Assembly: GCA_963757335.1 (NCBI GenBank)
Contig: CAVWRJ010000020.1
Location: 1-21,538 of the forward strand
Reading direction: 5' to 3'
Length of the DNA: 21,538 nucleotides
From: DASQPA01 sp963757335
GTDB lineage: Bacteria > Acidobacteriota > Thermoanaerobaculia > Multivoradales > UBA5704
A program made the translations under genes and the position numbers. Shown here in pieces: positions 7,199-14,565 of the stretch (the first letter of the stretch is position 1; each line of letters opens with the position of its first letter). Under the pieces are notes generated by a model, which saw nothing but the letters and a program-made list of their open reading frames with translations, was not told where the DNA came from and searched no databases.

Positions 7199-8849
7199 TT
7201 TTCTCGACCTCGCGGTTGGGGCGGCCCTGGCGCTCCTCGTCGGCTGGAGCCTCCTCCGGCCGCTGGGGTCGCAATCCGGCCGCCGCGCTGCGCTCCGGCC
7301 GGCCGGCCTGGGGCTGGCGCTGGTCTTCGGGATCACCCTTCTCGTGGGGATCGGCTTTCCTCTCGCCCGGCTCGGGGCGCCGGTCACCCCGGGCGGCATC
7401 GCCGGCCTGGCGGTGATCCTCGCCGGCACCCTCCTCGTCGGCGGTCGCCGGCAGCGCCGGCAACACCGGCAACACCGGCAACACCGGCAGGCCTCCCTCT
7501 GGCTGGAGGAGGGGGTTCCCGGCGACCGTGGGTCGGGGCTCGCCGGCCTCCTCGTCCTCGCCGGCCTGGCGCTCTTCCTCGTCAAGCTCGCGCTCGCCCC
7601 GCTGTGGACCTGGGACCACTTCGCGGTCTGGGGGTTGAAGAGCCGGCGGATGATCGTCGACGGGGCTCTCGACCTCGGGTTTTTGGACCTCAGGATCTTC
7701 CACGGCTCGGAGGCCCACTACCCTCTCGGACTGCCGTTCGCCTGGCGCCTGCTCGCCCTCGGGGCCCTCCCCGGCGACCTCGCCTTCAAGGTCTGCCATG
7801 CGCTCTTCGGCCTGGCGCTCGTCGCCGTCACCCGGCACGGGCTCCTCCTGGCGAGCGGATCGCGGCGGATCGCCAACGCCCTCGCCGCCTGGCTCGCCGT
7901 CTCCCCGGTCCTCTGGGACACGATCGGCGTCGGCCATGCCGATCTGCCGATGGGGCTCTGGGTGGTCACCGCCCTCGTCCTCGTCCTCGGCGCCCTCCAG
8001 ACCGCCGAAACGAGCGGGGATGCCACCAAAGACGCCAATATCGCCCCCGCTGAGAGCGAGCGCGCGGCAACCCAGCTGCGGCTCGCCGGCCTCGCCGCCG
8101 GCTTTCTCCCCTGGATCAAGCAGGAGGGGCTGCTCCTCGCCCTCGCGCTCGTCGCCGCCGCGGCCCTCCTGATCTGGCGCTCCGCCCTGCCGGACCGCCC
8201 GCGGCGGCTGCTCGACCTCGGCCTGCCGGCCGCGGTGACTCTCGCCGGGTCCCGCCTGGTAGCCAACGTCGCCCGCACCCACGGGGTCGACTTCTTCGCC
8301 GGCCGCTGGTGGGTGCGGGCGGCCATCCGGGTGCCCCATGCCGGGGTGCTCTTGCGCCTCGCCGCCCTCGACCTCCTCGCCCCCGACTGGCTGGGGATCT
8401 GGATCGCCTTCTTCCTCGCCGGCGCCGTCTGCCTCCTCGCCGCGGCCCGGCGGCGGCCGCGAAACGACACCGCGGCGGTCCTCGCCGGACTGGTCGGGGC
8501 GCTCCTCTCCGTCTACGTCGCGGTCTATTTCGTCACCGTCCTGCCGCCTGCCGAGCACCTGCAGGGCTCGTTCTTCCGCATCCTCTGCCCGCTCACACCG
8601 GTAGCGCTCCTCGCCATTGCCGCCCTCTTCCGGCCGCCGGGTGAGCGCCGGAGCGGTGCGGTTTGGCGGGCGCCGGCGGGTGCGGTTTCGGGCTCCGCGG
8701 AGCCCGCCGGGAGCGGGCTTTCTCAGCTCCGCGTGGCGCGGCAGCGGAGTTGGGAGCGATGGCAGCGCCGCCGCCGCGCGGGCTGGGCGAGCCTAACGGG
8801 GTATCGGGGAGGGCCAGACCGTCCCCTTCGACACCGACGATCAGGGTGA
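7179..8849 (+). CDS. GT-C-like multi-pass membrane glycosyltransferase (putative)
   Basis: The start is a GTG at 7179 with purine-rich GGAGGTGGAG upstream, inside the end of the previous gene. The 556-residue product has about ten to twelve membrane helices. Between helices it has the features of lipid-linked-sugar-dependent GT-C enzymes: a loop with TWDHFAVWGLKSRRMIVDGA, an SEAHYPLGLPFAWRLLALG motif, and a later GHADLPMGLW. Substrate and product cannot be told. Residues 92-104 are a QHR tripeptide repeat from a 9-bp tandem. The last 65 or so residues (after LFRPPGERR) are arginine- and serine-rich, come from the palindromic block at 8650-8790, and overlap the convergent gene by 257 bp. The native protein probably ended near 8650. 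Confidence 0.6.
   Translation: MGPAAASFLDLAVGAALALLVGWSLLRPLGSQSGRRAALRPAGLGLALVFGITLLVGIGFPLARLGAPVTPGGIAGLAVILAGTLLVGGRRQRRQHRQHRQHRQASLWLEEGVPGDRGSGLAGLLVLAGLALFLVKLALAPLWTWDHFAVWGLKSRRMIVDGALDLGFLDLRIFHGSEAHYPLGLPFAWRLLALGALPGDLAFKVCHALFGLALVAVTRHGLLLASGSRRIANALAAWLAVSPVLWDTIGVGHADLPMGLWVVTALVLVLGALQTAETSGDATKDANIAPAESERAATQLRLAGLAAGFLPWIKQEGLLLALALVAAAALLIWRSALPDRPRRLLDLGLPAAVTLAGSRLVANVARTHGVDFFAGRWWVRAAIRVPHAGVLLRLAALDLLAPDWLGIWIAFFLAGAVCLLAAARRRPRNDTAAVLAGLVGALLSVYVAVYFVTVLPPAEHLQGSFFRILCPLTPVALLAIAALFRPPGERRSGAVWRAPAGAVSGSAEPAGSGLSQLRVARQRSWERWQRRRRAGWASLTGYRGGPDRPLRHRRSG
7452..7487. repeat. Four 9-bp tandem units within the glycosyltransferase gene
   Basis: CAACACCGG occurs three times in succession (7461-7487), preceded by one diverged copy, CAGCGCCGG (7452-7460). 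Because the unit is three codons long the frame is kept, giving a Gln-His-Arg tripeptide repeat in a loop between predicted membrane helices. This is likely slippage expansion, tolerated because it is in a loop. Confidence 0.8.
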
Positions 8850-9333
8850 GCGCCGCTCCCCCGCCCCGGGGGGCGGGGACGCACTCGGCGGTGACGGCGG
8901 CGAGCCCCGCCTCGAGCTCGGCGAGAGCCCGACTCCCCTCGACGAGGCGGATCCGGGCGGTCATCGGCATCGATTTCATGCAGGCCTCGGCAGCTCCCTC
9001 CAGGGAGAGCAGCGCCCGCCGAAGCCGTCGGTCGAGGACGGGCTCCGGAAGGGGGAGGAGGGCGGCCACCGGCAGCAGCGCCTCATGGAGCGGATAGCCG
9101 AGACCGTGCGAGTCCGGTCCCCAGCCCTGCCCGACGCTCAAGAGCGCCTCGTCCAGGGCGGTATGGAGAGGGCGCGCGGCGGCGGGGTAGGAGCGGCACC
9201 AGGCGGCAATCGGGGGGAGAGGATCGGCGGGGGCGGCGGCCCTGGCGGTCGCAGCGGCTCCTGGGGCGGCGGCCAACGGCGGGAAGAGCAGGCAGGACAG
9301 CAGGCAGCAGGTCTTGAAGCGGCATTTCGGCAT
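8593..9333 (-). CDS. Secreted protein of unknown function
   Basis: The ATG at 9333 begins a Sec-type signal peptide: MPKCRFKTCCLLSCLLF, then a hydrophobic core and small residues around an AAA-type cleavage site near residue 28. The mature part to about residue 165 is protein-like, with DEALLSVGQGWGPDSHGLGY, a helical LEGAAEACMKSMPMTARIRL and a strand AALTLIVGVEGDGLALP. I know no family for it. The final 70-80 residues are low-complexity Arg/Pro/Ala and lie on the palindromic block at 8650-8790, overlapping the end of the convergent glycosyltransferase gene. The real protein may therefore have ended earlier, near 8800. Two cysteines in the signal peptide do not form a proper lipobox. It is transcribed against all its neighbours, so it is a single gene. 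Confidence 0.55.
   Translation of the reverse strand: MPKCRFKTCCLLSCLLFPPLAAAPGAAATARAAAPADPLPPIAAWCRSYPAAARPLHTALDEALLSVGQGWGPDSHGLGYPLHEALLPVAALLPLPEPVLDRRLRRALLSLEGAAEACMKSMPMTARIRLVEGSRALAELEAGLAAVTAECVPAPRGGGAALTLIVGVEGDGLALPDTPLGSPSPRGGGAAIAPNSAAAPRGAEKARSRRAPRSPKPHPPAPAKPHRSGAHPAAGRGRQWRGALPV
8689..8751. repeat. Palindromic block between convergent genes (REP-like)
   Basis: A perfect 18-bp palindrome, CGGGCTCCGCGGAGCCCG (8689-8706), is followed by a second stem, AGCTCCGC/GCGGAGTT (8725-8732 with 8744-8751). No T-runs follow on either strand, so neither is a classic terminator. The block is read through by both convergent reading frames and turns both C-termini into low-complexity sequence. 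This suggests that it was inserted between, or into, the gene ends. Confidence 0.6.
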
Positions 9334-9389
9334 GTCGAGTCTCCCGGCCGCGTGGTAGTTTGAGAGCGGATCGCGGCCTTCTTCCCGGC

Positions 9390-10061
9390 ATGACGCATTT
9401 CACCCCCCTCCTTCGCTCACTTATGCCTGGTCCCCGCGGCGCGGCTGCCGCGGTGGTCAATCCGTACCGCGATTCCGACCCCGCCCTCGACCGGCCGGGC
9501 GCGGCGCGGCGACGGCGGCAGAACCTGGAGGCCTATCTCGACCGGGTGGGACATCCGCGGATCGTCCTGCTCGGCGAGGCGCTCGGATTTCGCGGCGGGC
9601 GGTTCTCGGGGATCGCCTTTACCAGCGAACGACAGCTCGCGGGCGACGACGGCCGGCGCCTCCCCTGGGCGGGCCCCCCTTTCCAGTCGACGAGCACCCG
9701 GCCGGGGCTGTGGCTCGAACCCTCCGGCAGCGTCGTCTGGGGCGCCCTCGGCGGCGACCCGCGCGGCGTCCTCCTCTGGAATGCCTTCCCCTGGCACCCC
9801 TATGCCGGCAAGGGGCCGCTCTCGAACCGCACCCCCGAACGCCGGCTGCTGACCGGCAACCTCCATGTCCTGGAGGAGATGCTCGCCGCCTGCCCCGGAG
9901 CGCGGGTGATCGCCGTGGGCCGGACCGCCCAGGCCGCCCTCGGCCTCCTCGGGGTCGAGGTGCCCGCCCTCCGCCATCCGGCCTACGGGGGGGCCGCGAT
10001 CTTCCGCCGGCAGCTCGCGGACCTCCTCGCTCCTCCGGCACAGAAGTCCGTGCTAATATAG
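9390..10061 (+). CDS. Uracil-DNA glycosylase superfamily protein
   Basis: This 223-residue protein removes uracil or a related damaged base from DNA, judged from three superfamily motifs. The first is the N-terminal pocket loop, HPRIVLLGEALGFRGGRFSG, with a conserved GIAFTSER after it. The second is the central WNAFPWHPY, and the third is the C-terminal HPAYGGAAIFRRQ, where the His-Pro element contacts DNA. VIAVGRTAQAAL before the last motif is the usual Rossmann-like strand-turn-helix. The start is set at the ATG at 9390, because residues before it (from 9360) are not conserved-looking. The family member is uncertain: the iron-sulfur cysteines of families 4 and 5 are not evident. The stop codon overlaps a -10 element for the next gene. 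Confidence 0.75.
   Translation: MTHFTPLLRSLMPGPRGAAAAVVNPYRDSDPALDRPGAARRRRQNLEAYLDRVGHPRIVLLGEALGFRGGRFSGIAFTSERQLAGDDGRRLPWAGPPFQSTSTRPGLWLEPSGSVVWGALGGDPRGVLLWNAFPWHPYAGKGPLSNRTPERRLLTGNLHVLEEMLAACPGARVIAVGRTAQAALGLLGVEVPALRHPAYGGAAIFRRQLADLLAPPAQKSVLI
10051..10059 (+). promoter_or_regulatory. Extended -10 promoter element before the secreted-protein gene
   Basis: TGCTAATAT fits an extended -10 (TGn followed by TAATAT at 10054-10059) and overlaps the end of the glycosylase gene. Transcription would begin near 10066, just upstream of the ribosome binding site AGGAGGT (10090-10096) and the ATG at 10101. No convincing -35 is visible, as is common with extended -10 promoters. It could drive the secreted protein together with the importer genes. 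Confidence 0.4.
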
Positions 10062-10100
10062 ATGGACTTCTTCCCCGCGGCCTCGCCGCAGGAGGTCTCT

Positions 10101-10658
10101 ATGCTTCGCTCGCTCTCCCGGCTCGGCCTGGCCCTCGGCATGCTGCTCGTCCTGGCGCTGCCGGCCGGCGCCGACATCTACCATGTCAAGCTCTCGTCCG
10201 GCACCGTCATCGACACCCGCTACCAGCCGCAGGACGCGAGCTGGGACAAGAGCATGGTGCTGCTCTTGACCGAGGTGGGCAACTGGGTCGGCGTGCGCAA
10301 GGACGAGATCGAGAGCGTCACCGCGGAGAACGCCACCCGCGGCTTCGGCGTGACCATCCGGAACAACACGATCTCTTTGGGGGTCGCCCCCAACGACCAG
10401 CCGAACCCCAACGGCGACAAGGGTGCCGCGGCGCTCGACCGCCTGACCCAGGCGATCCAGGGACTCTCGCAGAGCCAGCAGCAGAAGCCCTACACCATCC
10501 AGCAGGGCGTGTCGTCGGAGCAGACGCAGGGGATCCCGGCCGGCTTCATCAACCCGAATGCGAGCGGCGGCGGCCAGCCGGTGGCGATCCCGGTGCCCTT
10601 CCCCGCCGGATCGGGATCGGCGGCTCCGGCAGCCCCGACTCCGCCAAGCTCGCAGTAG
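10101..10658 (+). CDS. Secreted protein of unknown function upstream of the importer
   Basis: The ATG at 10101 is chosen because AGGAGGT lies four bases before it and because it places a classic signal peptide first (MLRSLSRLGLALGMLLVLAL, cleaved after AGA). An earlier ATG at 10062 adds 13 non-conserved-looking residues. The mature 160 residues start with a strand-rich domain (DIYHVKLSSGTVIDTRYQPQ, then MVLLLTEVGNWVGVRKDEIE). This reads like a small beta-barrel that senses or displays a surface value. After residue 90 the sequence is a flexible Gln/Ser/Pro/Gly-rich tail. It precedes the importer genes on the same strand, 1 bp before the open frame of the binding protein. A link to uptake is inferred from position only. 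Confidence 0.65.
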   Translation: MLRSLSRLGLALGMLLVLALPAGADIYHVKLSSGTVIDTRYQPQDASWDKSMVLLLTEVGNWVGVRKDEIESVTAENATRGFGVTIRNNTISLGVAPNDQPNPNGDKGAAALDRLTQAIQGLSQSQQQKPYTIQQGVSSEQTQGIPAGFINPNASGGGQPVAIPVPFPAGSGSAAPAAPTPPSSQ

Positions 10659-10835
10659 AGCGGCGCGCCGGAGCTCAAGGTCACGACTCTCTCCGCCTCC
10701 TCGCCACCGTCCTGCCGAGCGCGCGGCGGTGGCCGGTCGAGATCCTCTGGAGCGCCCACCCGGGCGCTCCTTGCACTCCTCCTCTTTTTCGCCCTCATCT
10801 TCGCTCTCGCGGGCTGCCGGACCGAGCCCGCGGCG

Positions 10836-11657
10836 GTGCGCTCGCCGCGGCGCATCGTCGTTCTCGCCCCCAGCCTCACCGAGACTCTCTTCGCCCTCGG
10901 TCTCGGCCCCCGGGTGGTCGGGGTGGGCGACTTCTCCCACTTCCCCCCCGAGGTGCTCTCCCGGCCGCGCCTGGGCGGGCTGTTCGACCCCAATCTCGAA
11001 CGGATCGTGGCTCTCCATCCCGACCTCGCGGTGCTCCTCCCCAGCGAACGCGACCTGGGGGACAAGCTCTCACGGCTGGGGATCGCCTCGCTCGTCGTCC
11101 GCAACGAGAGTCTGGCCGACGTCGAGCACGGCTTCACGGCGATCGCCGACCGCTGCGGGGTGCCGGAGACCGGCCGGCGGCTCGCCGCCGAGCTCCACCG
11201 GGGGCTCGCCCCCCGGCCACCCCGTAAAGGAGCGCCCCTCCGGGTGGTCCTCTCGGTGGGACGGCAGGCCGGACGGCTGACCGACCTCCTGGTGGCCGGA
11301 CCGGGGACCTTCTACGACGAGCTCCTCACCCGCCTGGGGGCGCGGAACGCCTTTGCCGACGCTCCCGTGCGCTATCCGCAGGTGGCGCTGGAGGAGGTGC
11401 TGACCCGCGCGCCGGACGTGATCCTGGAGATCCGGGAGGATCTGCCGTCCCCCGCGGTCGTCCGGCAGCTGACGACCGAGTGGTGGGGTCTGCCTCAGCT
11501 CCAGGCGGCGAGCCGGGCGCAGGTCTTCGTCCTCGCCGGGGACTACGTGGTGGTCCCGGGGCCCCGTCTGCCGCGGCTCTACCGGGAGATGGGACAGATC
11601 CTCGACGCCGCGGCCACTACCGCCGCATCCACCACCGCTGTGAAGGCTCCCCGGTGA
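10836..11657 (+). CDS. BtuF-like substrate-binding protein of an ABC importer
   Basis: This is a TroA/BtuF-type binding protein: RRIVVLAPSLTETLFALGLG, then VVGVGDFSHFPPEV, then a LGGLFDPNLERIVALHPDLA block. It ends with WWGLPQLQAAS and GDYVVVPGPRLPRLYREMG. Such proteins capture cobalamin, haem or ferric siderophores in the periplasm. The PSLTE/VVGV pattern favours a corrinoid, but this is not proof. The first permitted start in this frame is the GTG at 10836. Yet the codons just upstream (10767-10817) encode a perfect lipoprotein signal, ALLLFFALIFALAGC, with the lipobox cysteine at 10815. The frame is open back to 10659 without any ATG, GTG or TTG, so the true start needs a rare codon or a frameshift near 10750. 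Its stop overlaps the next GTG. Confidence 0.8.
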   Translation: MRSPRRIVVLAPSLTETLFALGLGPRVVGVGDFSHFPPEVLSRPRLGGLFDPNLERIVALHPDLAVLLPSERDLGDKLSRLGIASLVVRNESLADVEHGFTAIADRCGVPETGRRLAAELHRGLAPRPPRKGAPLRVVLSVGRQAGRLTDLLVAGPGTFYDELLTRLGARNAFADAPVRYPQVALEEVLTRAPDVILEIREDLPSPAVVRQLTTEWWGLPQLQAASRAQVFVLAGDYVVVPGPRLPRLYREMGQILDAAATTAASTTAVKAPR

Positions 11658-12442
11658 GCGGTCCGCCTCTCCTCGCCGCCCGCGGCCTCACCTGGCGGGC
11701 GGGAACGCGGACGATCCTGGGGCCGCTCGACCTCGACGTCTTCCCCGGCGAGTGCCTGATGGTGGTGGGGCCCAACGGGGCGGGGAAGACCACTCTCCTG
11801 CGGCTCTTGACCGGCCTCCTCCCGCCGGCCAGCGGCGAGATCCGCTACCGCGGCCGGCCCCTCCCGAGCCTCCCCCGGCGGGAGCGGGCGCGCCACATCG
11901 CCTACGTCCCCCAGGTCCGCCCCGCCTCGGTGCCGCTCACCGTCTTCGAGGTGGTGCTCCTCGGGCGCTACCCTCACCTCTCGCCGTTCCAACTGGCGCC
12001 GCGGGCGGCGGACTTCGCTGCCGCCGAGGAGGCGCTCGCGGTCGTCGGGATCGCCGATCTCCGCGAGCGGCCCCTCGACCAGCTGTCGGGGGGCGAACGG
12101 CAGGCGGTCTACATCGCCGCCGCCCTGGCGCAGGAGGCCGAGCTCCTGGTGCTCGACGAGCCCACGACCCACCTCGACGCCCGTCACCAGCGGGAGGTGG
12201 CGGCCCTCCTCTTCAAGCTCAAAGGGGAGGCGGGGCGGACGGTCGTCGCCGCCACCCACGACCTCAACCTCGCCTCGCTCCTGGGCGACCGGCTGCTCGC
12301 CCTCTCCGGCGGACGGGCCCTGGCGGTGGGGAGCCCGGCCGAGATCCTCCGCCCGGAGCTCCTCGGCACCCTCTTCGGCACCCGCTTCGAGGTCGTCCGT
12401 GGCGGCGAGCGGCCGGTGACCCTCCTAGAGCTCGCGCCGTGA
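11654..12442 (+). CDS. ABC importer ATP-binding subunit (FecE/BtuD type)
   Basis: This 262-residue ATPase powers the importer encoded around it. All key motifs are present: Walker A GPNGAGKT at 39-46, Q-loop Gln87 in YVPQ, signature LSGGE at 144-148, Walker B LLVLDEP at 164-170 with D-loop HLDAR, and switch His202 in AATHD. The stretch VFEVVLLGRYPHLSPF is typical of the iron-siderophore/vitamin B12/haem class. The GTG start at 11654 overlaps the upstream stop as GTGA, and its own stop overlaps the permease start the same way, so the three genes are translationally coupled. A longer upstream frame exists but lies inside the binding-protein gene. Confidence 0.9.
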   Translation: MSGPPLLAARGLTWRAGTRTILGPLDLDVFPGECLMVVGPNGAGKTTLLRLLTGLLPPASGEIRYRGRPLPSLPRRERARHIAYVPQVRPASVPLTVFEVVLLGRYPHLSPFQLAPRAADFAAAEEALAVVGIADLRERPLDQLSGGERQAVYIAAALAQEAELLVLDEPTTHLDARHQREVAALLFKLKGEAGRTVVAATHDLNLASLLGDRLLALSGGRALAVGSPAEILRPELLGTLFGTRFEVVRGGERPVTLLELAP

Positions 12443-13542
12443 GCCATCCTGATCGGTCCTGGCTCCGTCTGATCCTGCGGGCCGGCTCCTTCGGGCGCTT
12501 CGCGCAGCCAGTCGCCGGTCCTCGGAACCAGACGGAGCCAAGACCTCCCGATCACCCTCGGGGCCGGCGGCCGGCCCTCGCCCTCACCCTCCTCTTCCTG
12601 TTCTGGGTGGCGGTGCTCCTCGGGGCGCCGCTCGTCGGCAGCCACCCGGGGCTCGTCCGGGAGCTCCTCGCCGGCGATCCCATGGCGGCGGCGATCTTCT
12701 GGCAGCTCCGGCTGCCGCGGGTGATCCTCGCCCTCTTGGCCGGGGGCGGGCTCGCGGTCTCGGGGCTCGGCTTTCAGACCCTCTTCAGGAACCCGCTCGC
12801 CGAGCCCTACACCCTGGGGGTGGCGAGCGGCGCCGCCCTGGGAGCGGTCCTCGCCCTCCGCCTCACCGAGGGCCGGCAGCTCCTCGGCCTCCCCCTCCTC
12901 ACCCTCTTCGCCTTCGCCGGGGCGCTCGCGGCGACCGGCCTCGTCGTCGGCCTCGGGGGGAGGCGCCAGGGGGAGGAGACCGGGACTCTGCTCCTCGCCG
13001 GCATCGCCGTCTCCCTCTCCTGCTCGGCCCTGATCCTCTTCGTCCAGTACCTCTCCGACTCGACCCAGACCTTCCGGATGGTGCGCTGGATGATGGGCGG
13101 GCTCTCGGTCGCCGGCTATCGCGAGGTCCTCTGGCTCCTCCCCTGGGTGCTCGGGGGGAGCGCTTTCCTCCTCCTCAGGCGCTGGGACCTGAACCTTCTC
13201 TTGACCGGCGAGGAGATGGCGGCGAGCCGCGGCATCGACCTCGGCCGGCTGCGCCTGGAGATCCTCCTCGTCACCTCGCTGATGATCGGCGCCCTGGTCG
13301 CCATGGCGGGGCCGATCGGCTTCGTGGGCCTGATGGTCCCCCACATGCTCCGCCGCTCGGTGGGGCAGGACCACCTGATCCTCGCCCCCGCCTGCCTCCT
13401 GGGCGGCGGTGCCTTTCTCGCCCTCTGCGATGCCGGAGCGCGGGTGGTGATGGCCCCCGCCGAGCTGCCGGTCGGGGTGCTCACGGCGCTCCTCGGCGGA
13501 CCGTTCTTCCTCTGGCTGCTGCTCCTACGCCGGCGCTCCTAG
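12439..13542 (+). CDS. ABC importer permease (FecCD/BtuC type)
   Basis: This 367-residue permease has about ten membrane helices and the hallmark FecCD motifs: LRLPRVILALLAGGGLAVSG, FQTLFRNPLAEPYTLGVASG, and the ATPase-coupling GPIGFVGLMVPHMLRRSVGQ. The GTG at 12439 overlaps the ATPase stop (GTGA). About 40 residues between this start and the first helix (LALTLLFLFWVAVLL) have no counterpart in the family. They are encoded by an 81-bp inverted repeat (12460-12540) and its flanks. If the element were an insertion, a normal start would lie close to 12560. The last bases form the first unit of a 10-bp tandem repeat. Substrate as for the binding protein: probably corrinoid, haem or siderophore. 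Confidence 0.88.
   Translation: MSHPDRSWLRLILRAGSFGRFAQPVAGPRNQTEPRPPDHPRGRRPALALTLLFLFWVAVLLGAPLVGSHPGLVRELLAGDPMAAAIFWQLRLPRVILALLAGGGLAVSGLGFQTLFRNPLAEPYTLGVASGAALGAVLALRLTEGRQLLGLPLLTLFAFAGALAATGLVVGLGGRRQGEETGTLLLAGIAVSLSCSALILFVQYLSDSTQTFRMVRWMMGGLSVAGYREVLWLLPWVLGGSAFLLLRRWDLNLLLTGEEMAASRGIDLGRLRLEILLVTSLMIGALVAMAGPIGFVGLMVPHMLRRSVGQDHLILAPACLLGGGAFLALCDAGARVVMAPAELPVGVLTALLGGPFFLWLLLLRRRS
12460..12540. repeat. 81-bp imperfect inverted repeat inside the permease 5' end
   Basis: Perfect 12-bp arms, TGGCTCCGTCTG (12460-12471) and CAGACGGAGCCA (12529-12540), enclose a 57-bp core that continues to pair imperfectly (CCGG near 12480 with CCGG near 12515). GATCG also occurs outside both arms. 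It resembles a REP/MITE-type element and is read in frame, adding residues such as RAGSFGRFAQPVAGPRNQTE to the permease. Confidence 0.7.
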
Positions 13543-13572
13543 GCGCTCCTAGGCGCTCTTGGGCGCTCTTGG
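13533..13572. repeat. Four 10-bp tandem units over the permease stop codon
   Basis: Two copies of GCGCTCCTAG (13533-13552) are followed by two copies of GCGCTCTTGG (13553-13572). The permease stop TAG lies in the first unit. The unit is not a multiple of three and sits in the 3' flank, between the permease and the -10 element of the next gene. Slippage expansion is the simplest explanation. Confidence 0.8.
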
Positions 13573-13585
13573 GTACGCCTCTGGG

Positions 13586-13591
13586 TACAAT
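13586..13591 (+). promoter_or_regulatory. -10 element eight bases before the FAH-family gene
   Basis: TACAAT ends seven bases before the ATG at 13599, so a start at the normal distance would fall on or next to the ATG and give a leaderless or near-leaderless transcript. No good -35 is seen at 17 bp. GGGG at 13593-13596 is only two bases from the ATG and too close to work as a normal ribosome binding site. Confidence 0.3.
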
Positions 13592-13598
13592 AGGGGCC

Positions 13599-14378
13599 AT
13601 GCTCCTCTACCGCATCGGACCGGAAGGTTTCTACGCCGTCGCCGAGGAGCCGGGGGCGCCGCTCTCGGTCCTCTACTCCGACCCCTTCGAGACCCGGCCC
13701 GGCGGCTGGGAGCTCGGCCGTACGGTCGACCCGGAGTCGGCCGGACTCCTCGTCCCCATCGTGCCGGGCAAGATCGTGGGCATCGGCCGCAACTACCGCG
13801 AGCACGCCAAGGAGCTCGACAACCCGATGCCTGCCGAGCCGCTGATCTTCTTGAAAGCCACCTCGGCGCTCCTCGGCCCCCTGGCGCCCGTCGTCCTACC
13901 GCCCGAAAGCCAGCGGGTGGAGTACGAGGGGGAGATCGCCGTCGTCGTCGGCCAACGGCTCACCCGCGCCGATCCGGAGACCGCGCGGAGCGCTGTCCTG
14001 GGCATCACCTGCGCCTGCGACGTCACCGCCCGCGATCTCCAGAAAAAGGACGCCACCTTCGCCCGCGGCAAGGGCTTCGACACCTTCTGCCCCCTGGGGC
14101 CGGCGATCTGGGTCGGCGCCGACCTGGCAGACCTCGCCGTGATCACCCGGGTCAACGGCGAGGAGCGCCAGCGCGGCCACGTGCGCGAGATGGAGTGGGG
14201 GATCGTCGAGCTCCTCGTCTACACCTCGCGCTTCATGACCCTGGAGCCGGGCGACGTGATCTTGACCGGCACCCCCGCCGGGGTGGGTCCGCTCGCCGAC
14301 GGCGACACTCTGGAGGTCGAGATCCCCGGGCTCGGGGTGCTCACCAACCCGGTCGAGGCGTTCCGGGGGAAGTCTTAA
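13599..14378 (+). CDS. Fumarylacetoacetate hydrolase (FAH)-family enzyme
   Basis: This 259-residue enzyme belongs to the FAH superfamily, which cleaves or isomerises C-C bonds in 2,4-diketo or 2-oxo acids such as acylpyruvates, oxaloacetate and hydroxyheptadienedioate. The conserved core is complete. KIVGIGRNYREHAKEL is followed by the metal-binding VEYEGEIAVVVG. Then come ITCACDVTARDLQKKD with ARGKGFDTFCPLGPAIW, and the terminal LEPGDVILTGTPAGVGPL. The short ~65-residue N-terminal domain is typical of the single-domain bacterial members. The ATG at 13599 is preferred over an upstream start at 13569, which would read through the 10-bp repeats. The substrate cannot be read from the sequence. 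The stop TAA shares the palindromic TTAA with the stop of the opposite-strand small gene. Confidence 0.88.
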   Translation: MLLYRIGPEGFYAVAEEPGAPLSVLYSDPFETRPGGWELGRTVDPESAGLLVPIVPGKIVGIGRNYREHAKELDNPMPAEPLIFLKATSALLGPLAPVVLPPESQRVEYEGEIAVVVGQRLTRADPETARSAVLGITCACDVTARDLQKKDATFARGKGFDTFCPLGPAIWVGADLADLAVITRVNGEERQRGHVREMEWGIVELLVYTSRFMTLEPGDVILTGTPAGVGPLADGDTLEVEIPGLGVLTNPVEAFRGKS

Positions 14379-14545
14379 GCCGCCCGGAGCGAGCGCCAGG
14401 GGAAGAGCAGCAGGGAGCCCACGAAGAGGAGATGGACCGCACCGCCCGCGAAGACACCGGAGAACAGCCCCGCCATCCAGAGCGAGAGGAGCGCCAGCGC
14501 GAGGGCGGCGCGCGGCGTGGGGGACGCGAAGAAGGCGGGGGGCAC
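14375..14545 (-). CDS. 56-residue membrane protein, DUF5670/lmo0937-like
   Basis: The frame begins with GTG at 14545 and encodes two hydrophobic segments (ALALALLSLWMAGLFSGVFA and AVHLLFVGSLLLFPWRSL). The pattern 'LW--GL-SG---GG-VHLLFV--LLL' closely follows the small lmo0937/DUF5670 membrane proteins (LW--G---GY--GG-IHILLV--IVLL), which are of the same size. A TGTGATAAT -10 element ends eight bases before the GTG, and no ribosome binding site is visible, so it may be translated leaderless. Its stop overlaps the FAH gene stop in TTAA. The HAD gene starts 21 bp away in the opposite direction. The function of the family is unknown. The gene is short, so some doubt remains, but the topology match is specific. 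Confidence 0.6.
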   Translation of the reverse strand: MPPAFFASPTPRAALALALLSLWMAGLFSGVFAGGAVHLLFVGSLLLFPWRSLRAA

Positions 14546-14553
14546 GCCGGGAA

Positions 14554-14562
14554 ATTATCACA
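14554..14562 (-). promoter_or_regulatory. TGTGATAAT extended -10 element of the small membrane-protein gene
   Basis: On the minus strand TGTGATAAT combines the TGn extension with GATAAT and ends eight bases before the GTG at 14545. The same nine bases occur upstream of the pyrophosphatase gene at 21518-21526, which strengthens both predictions. Confidence 0.4.
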
Positions 14563-14565
14563 GCG

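Noticed and set aside
6807..8558. 583-residue minus-strand ORF
   Set aside because: It is antisense to the glycosyltransferase gene and translates to Glu/Gly/Pro/Arg-rich noise typical of the shadow of a GC-rich gene.
12184..13374. 396-residue minus-strand ORF across the permease
   Set aside because: Shadow frame of the ATPase and permease genes with low-complexity acidic translation.
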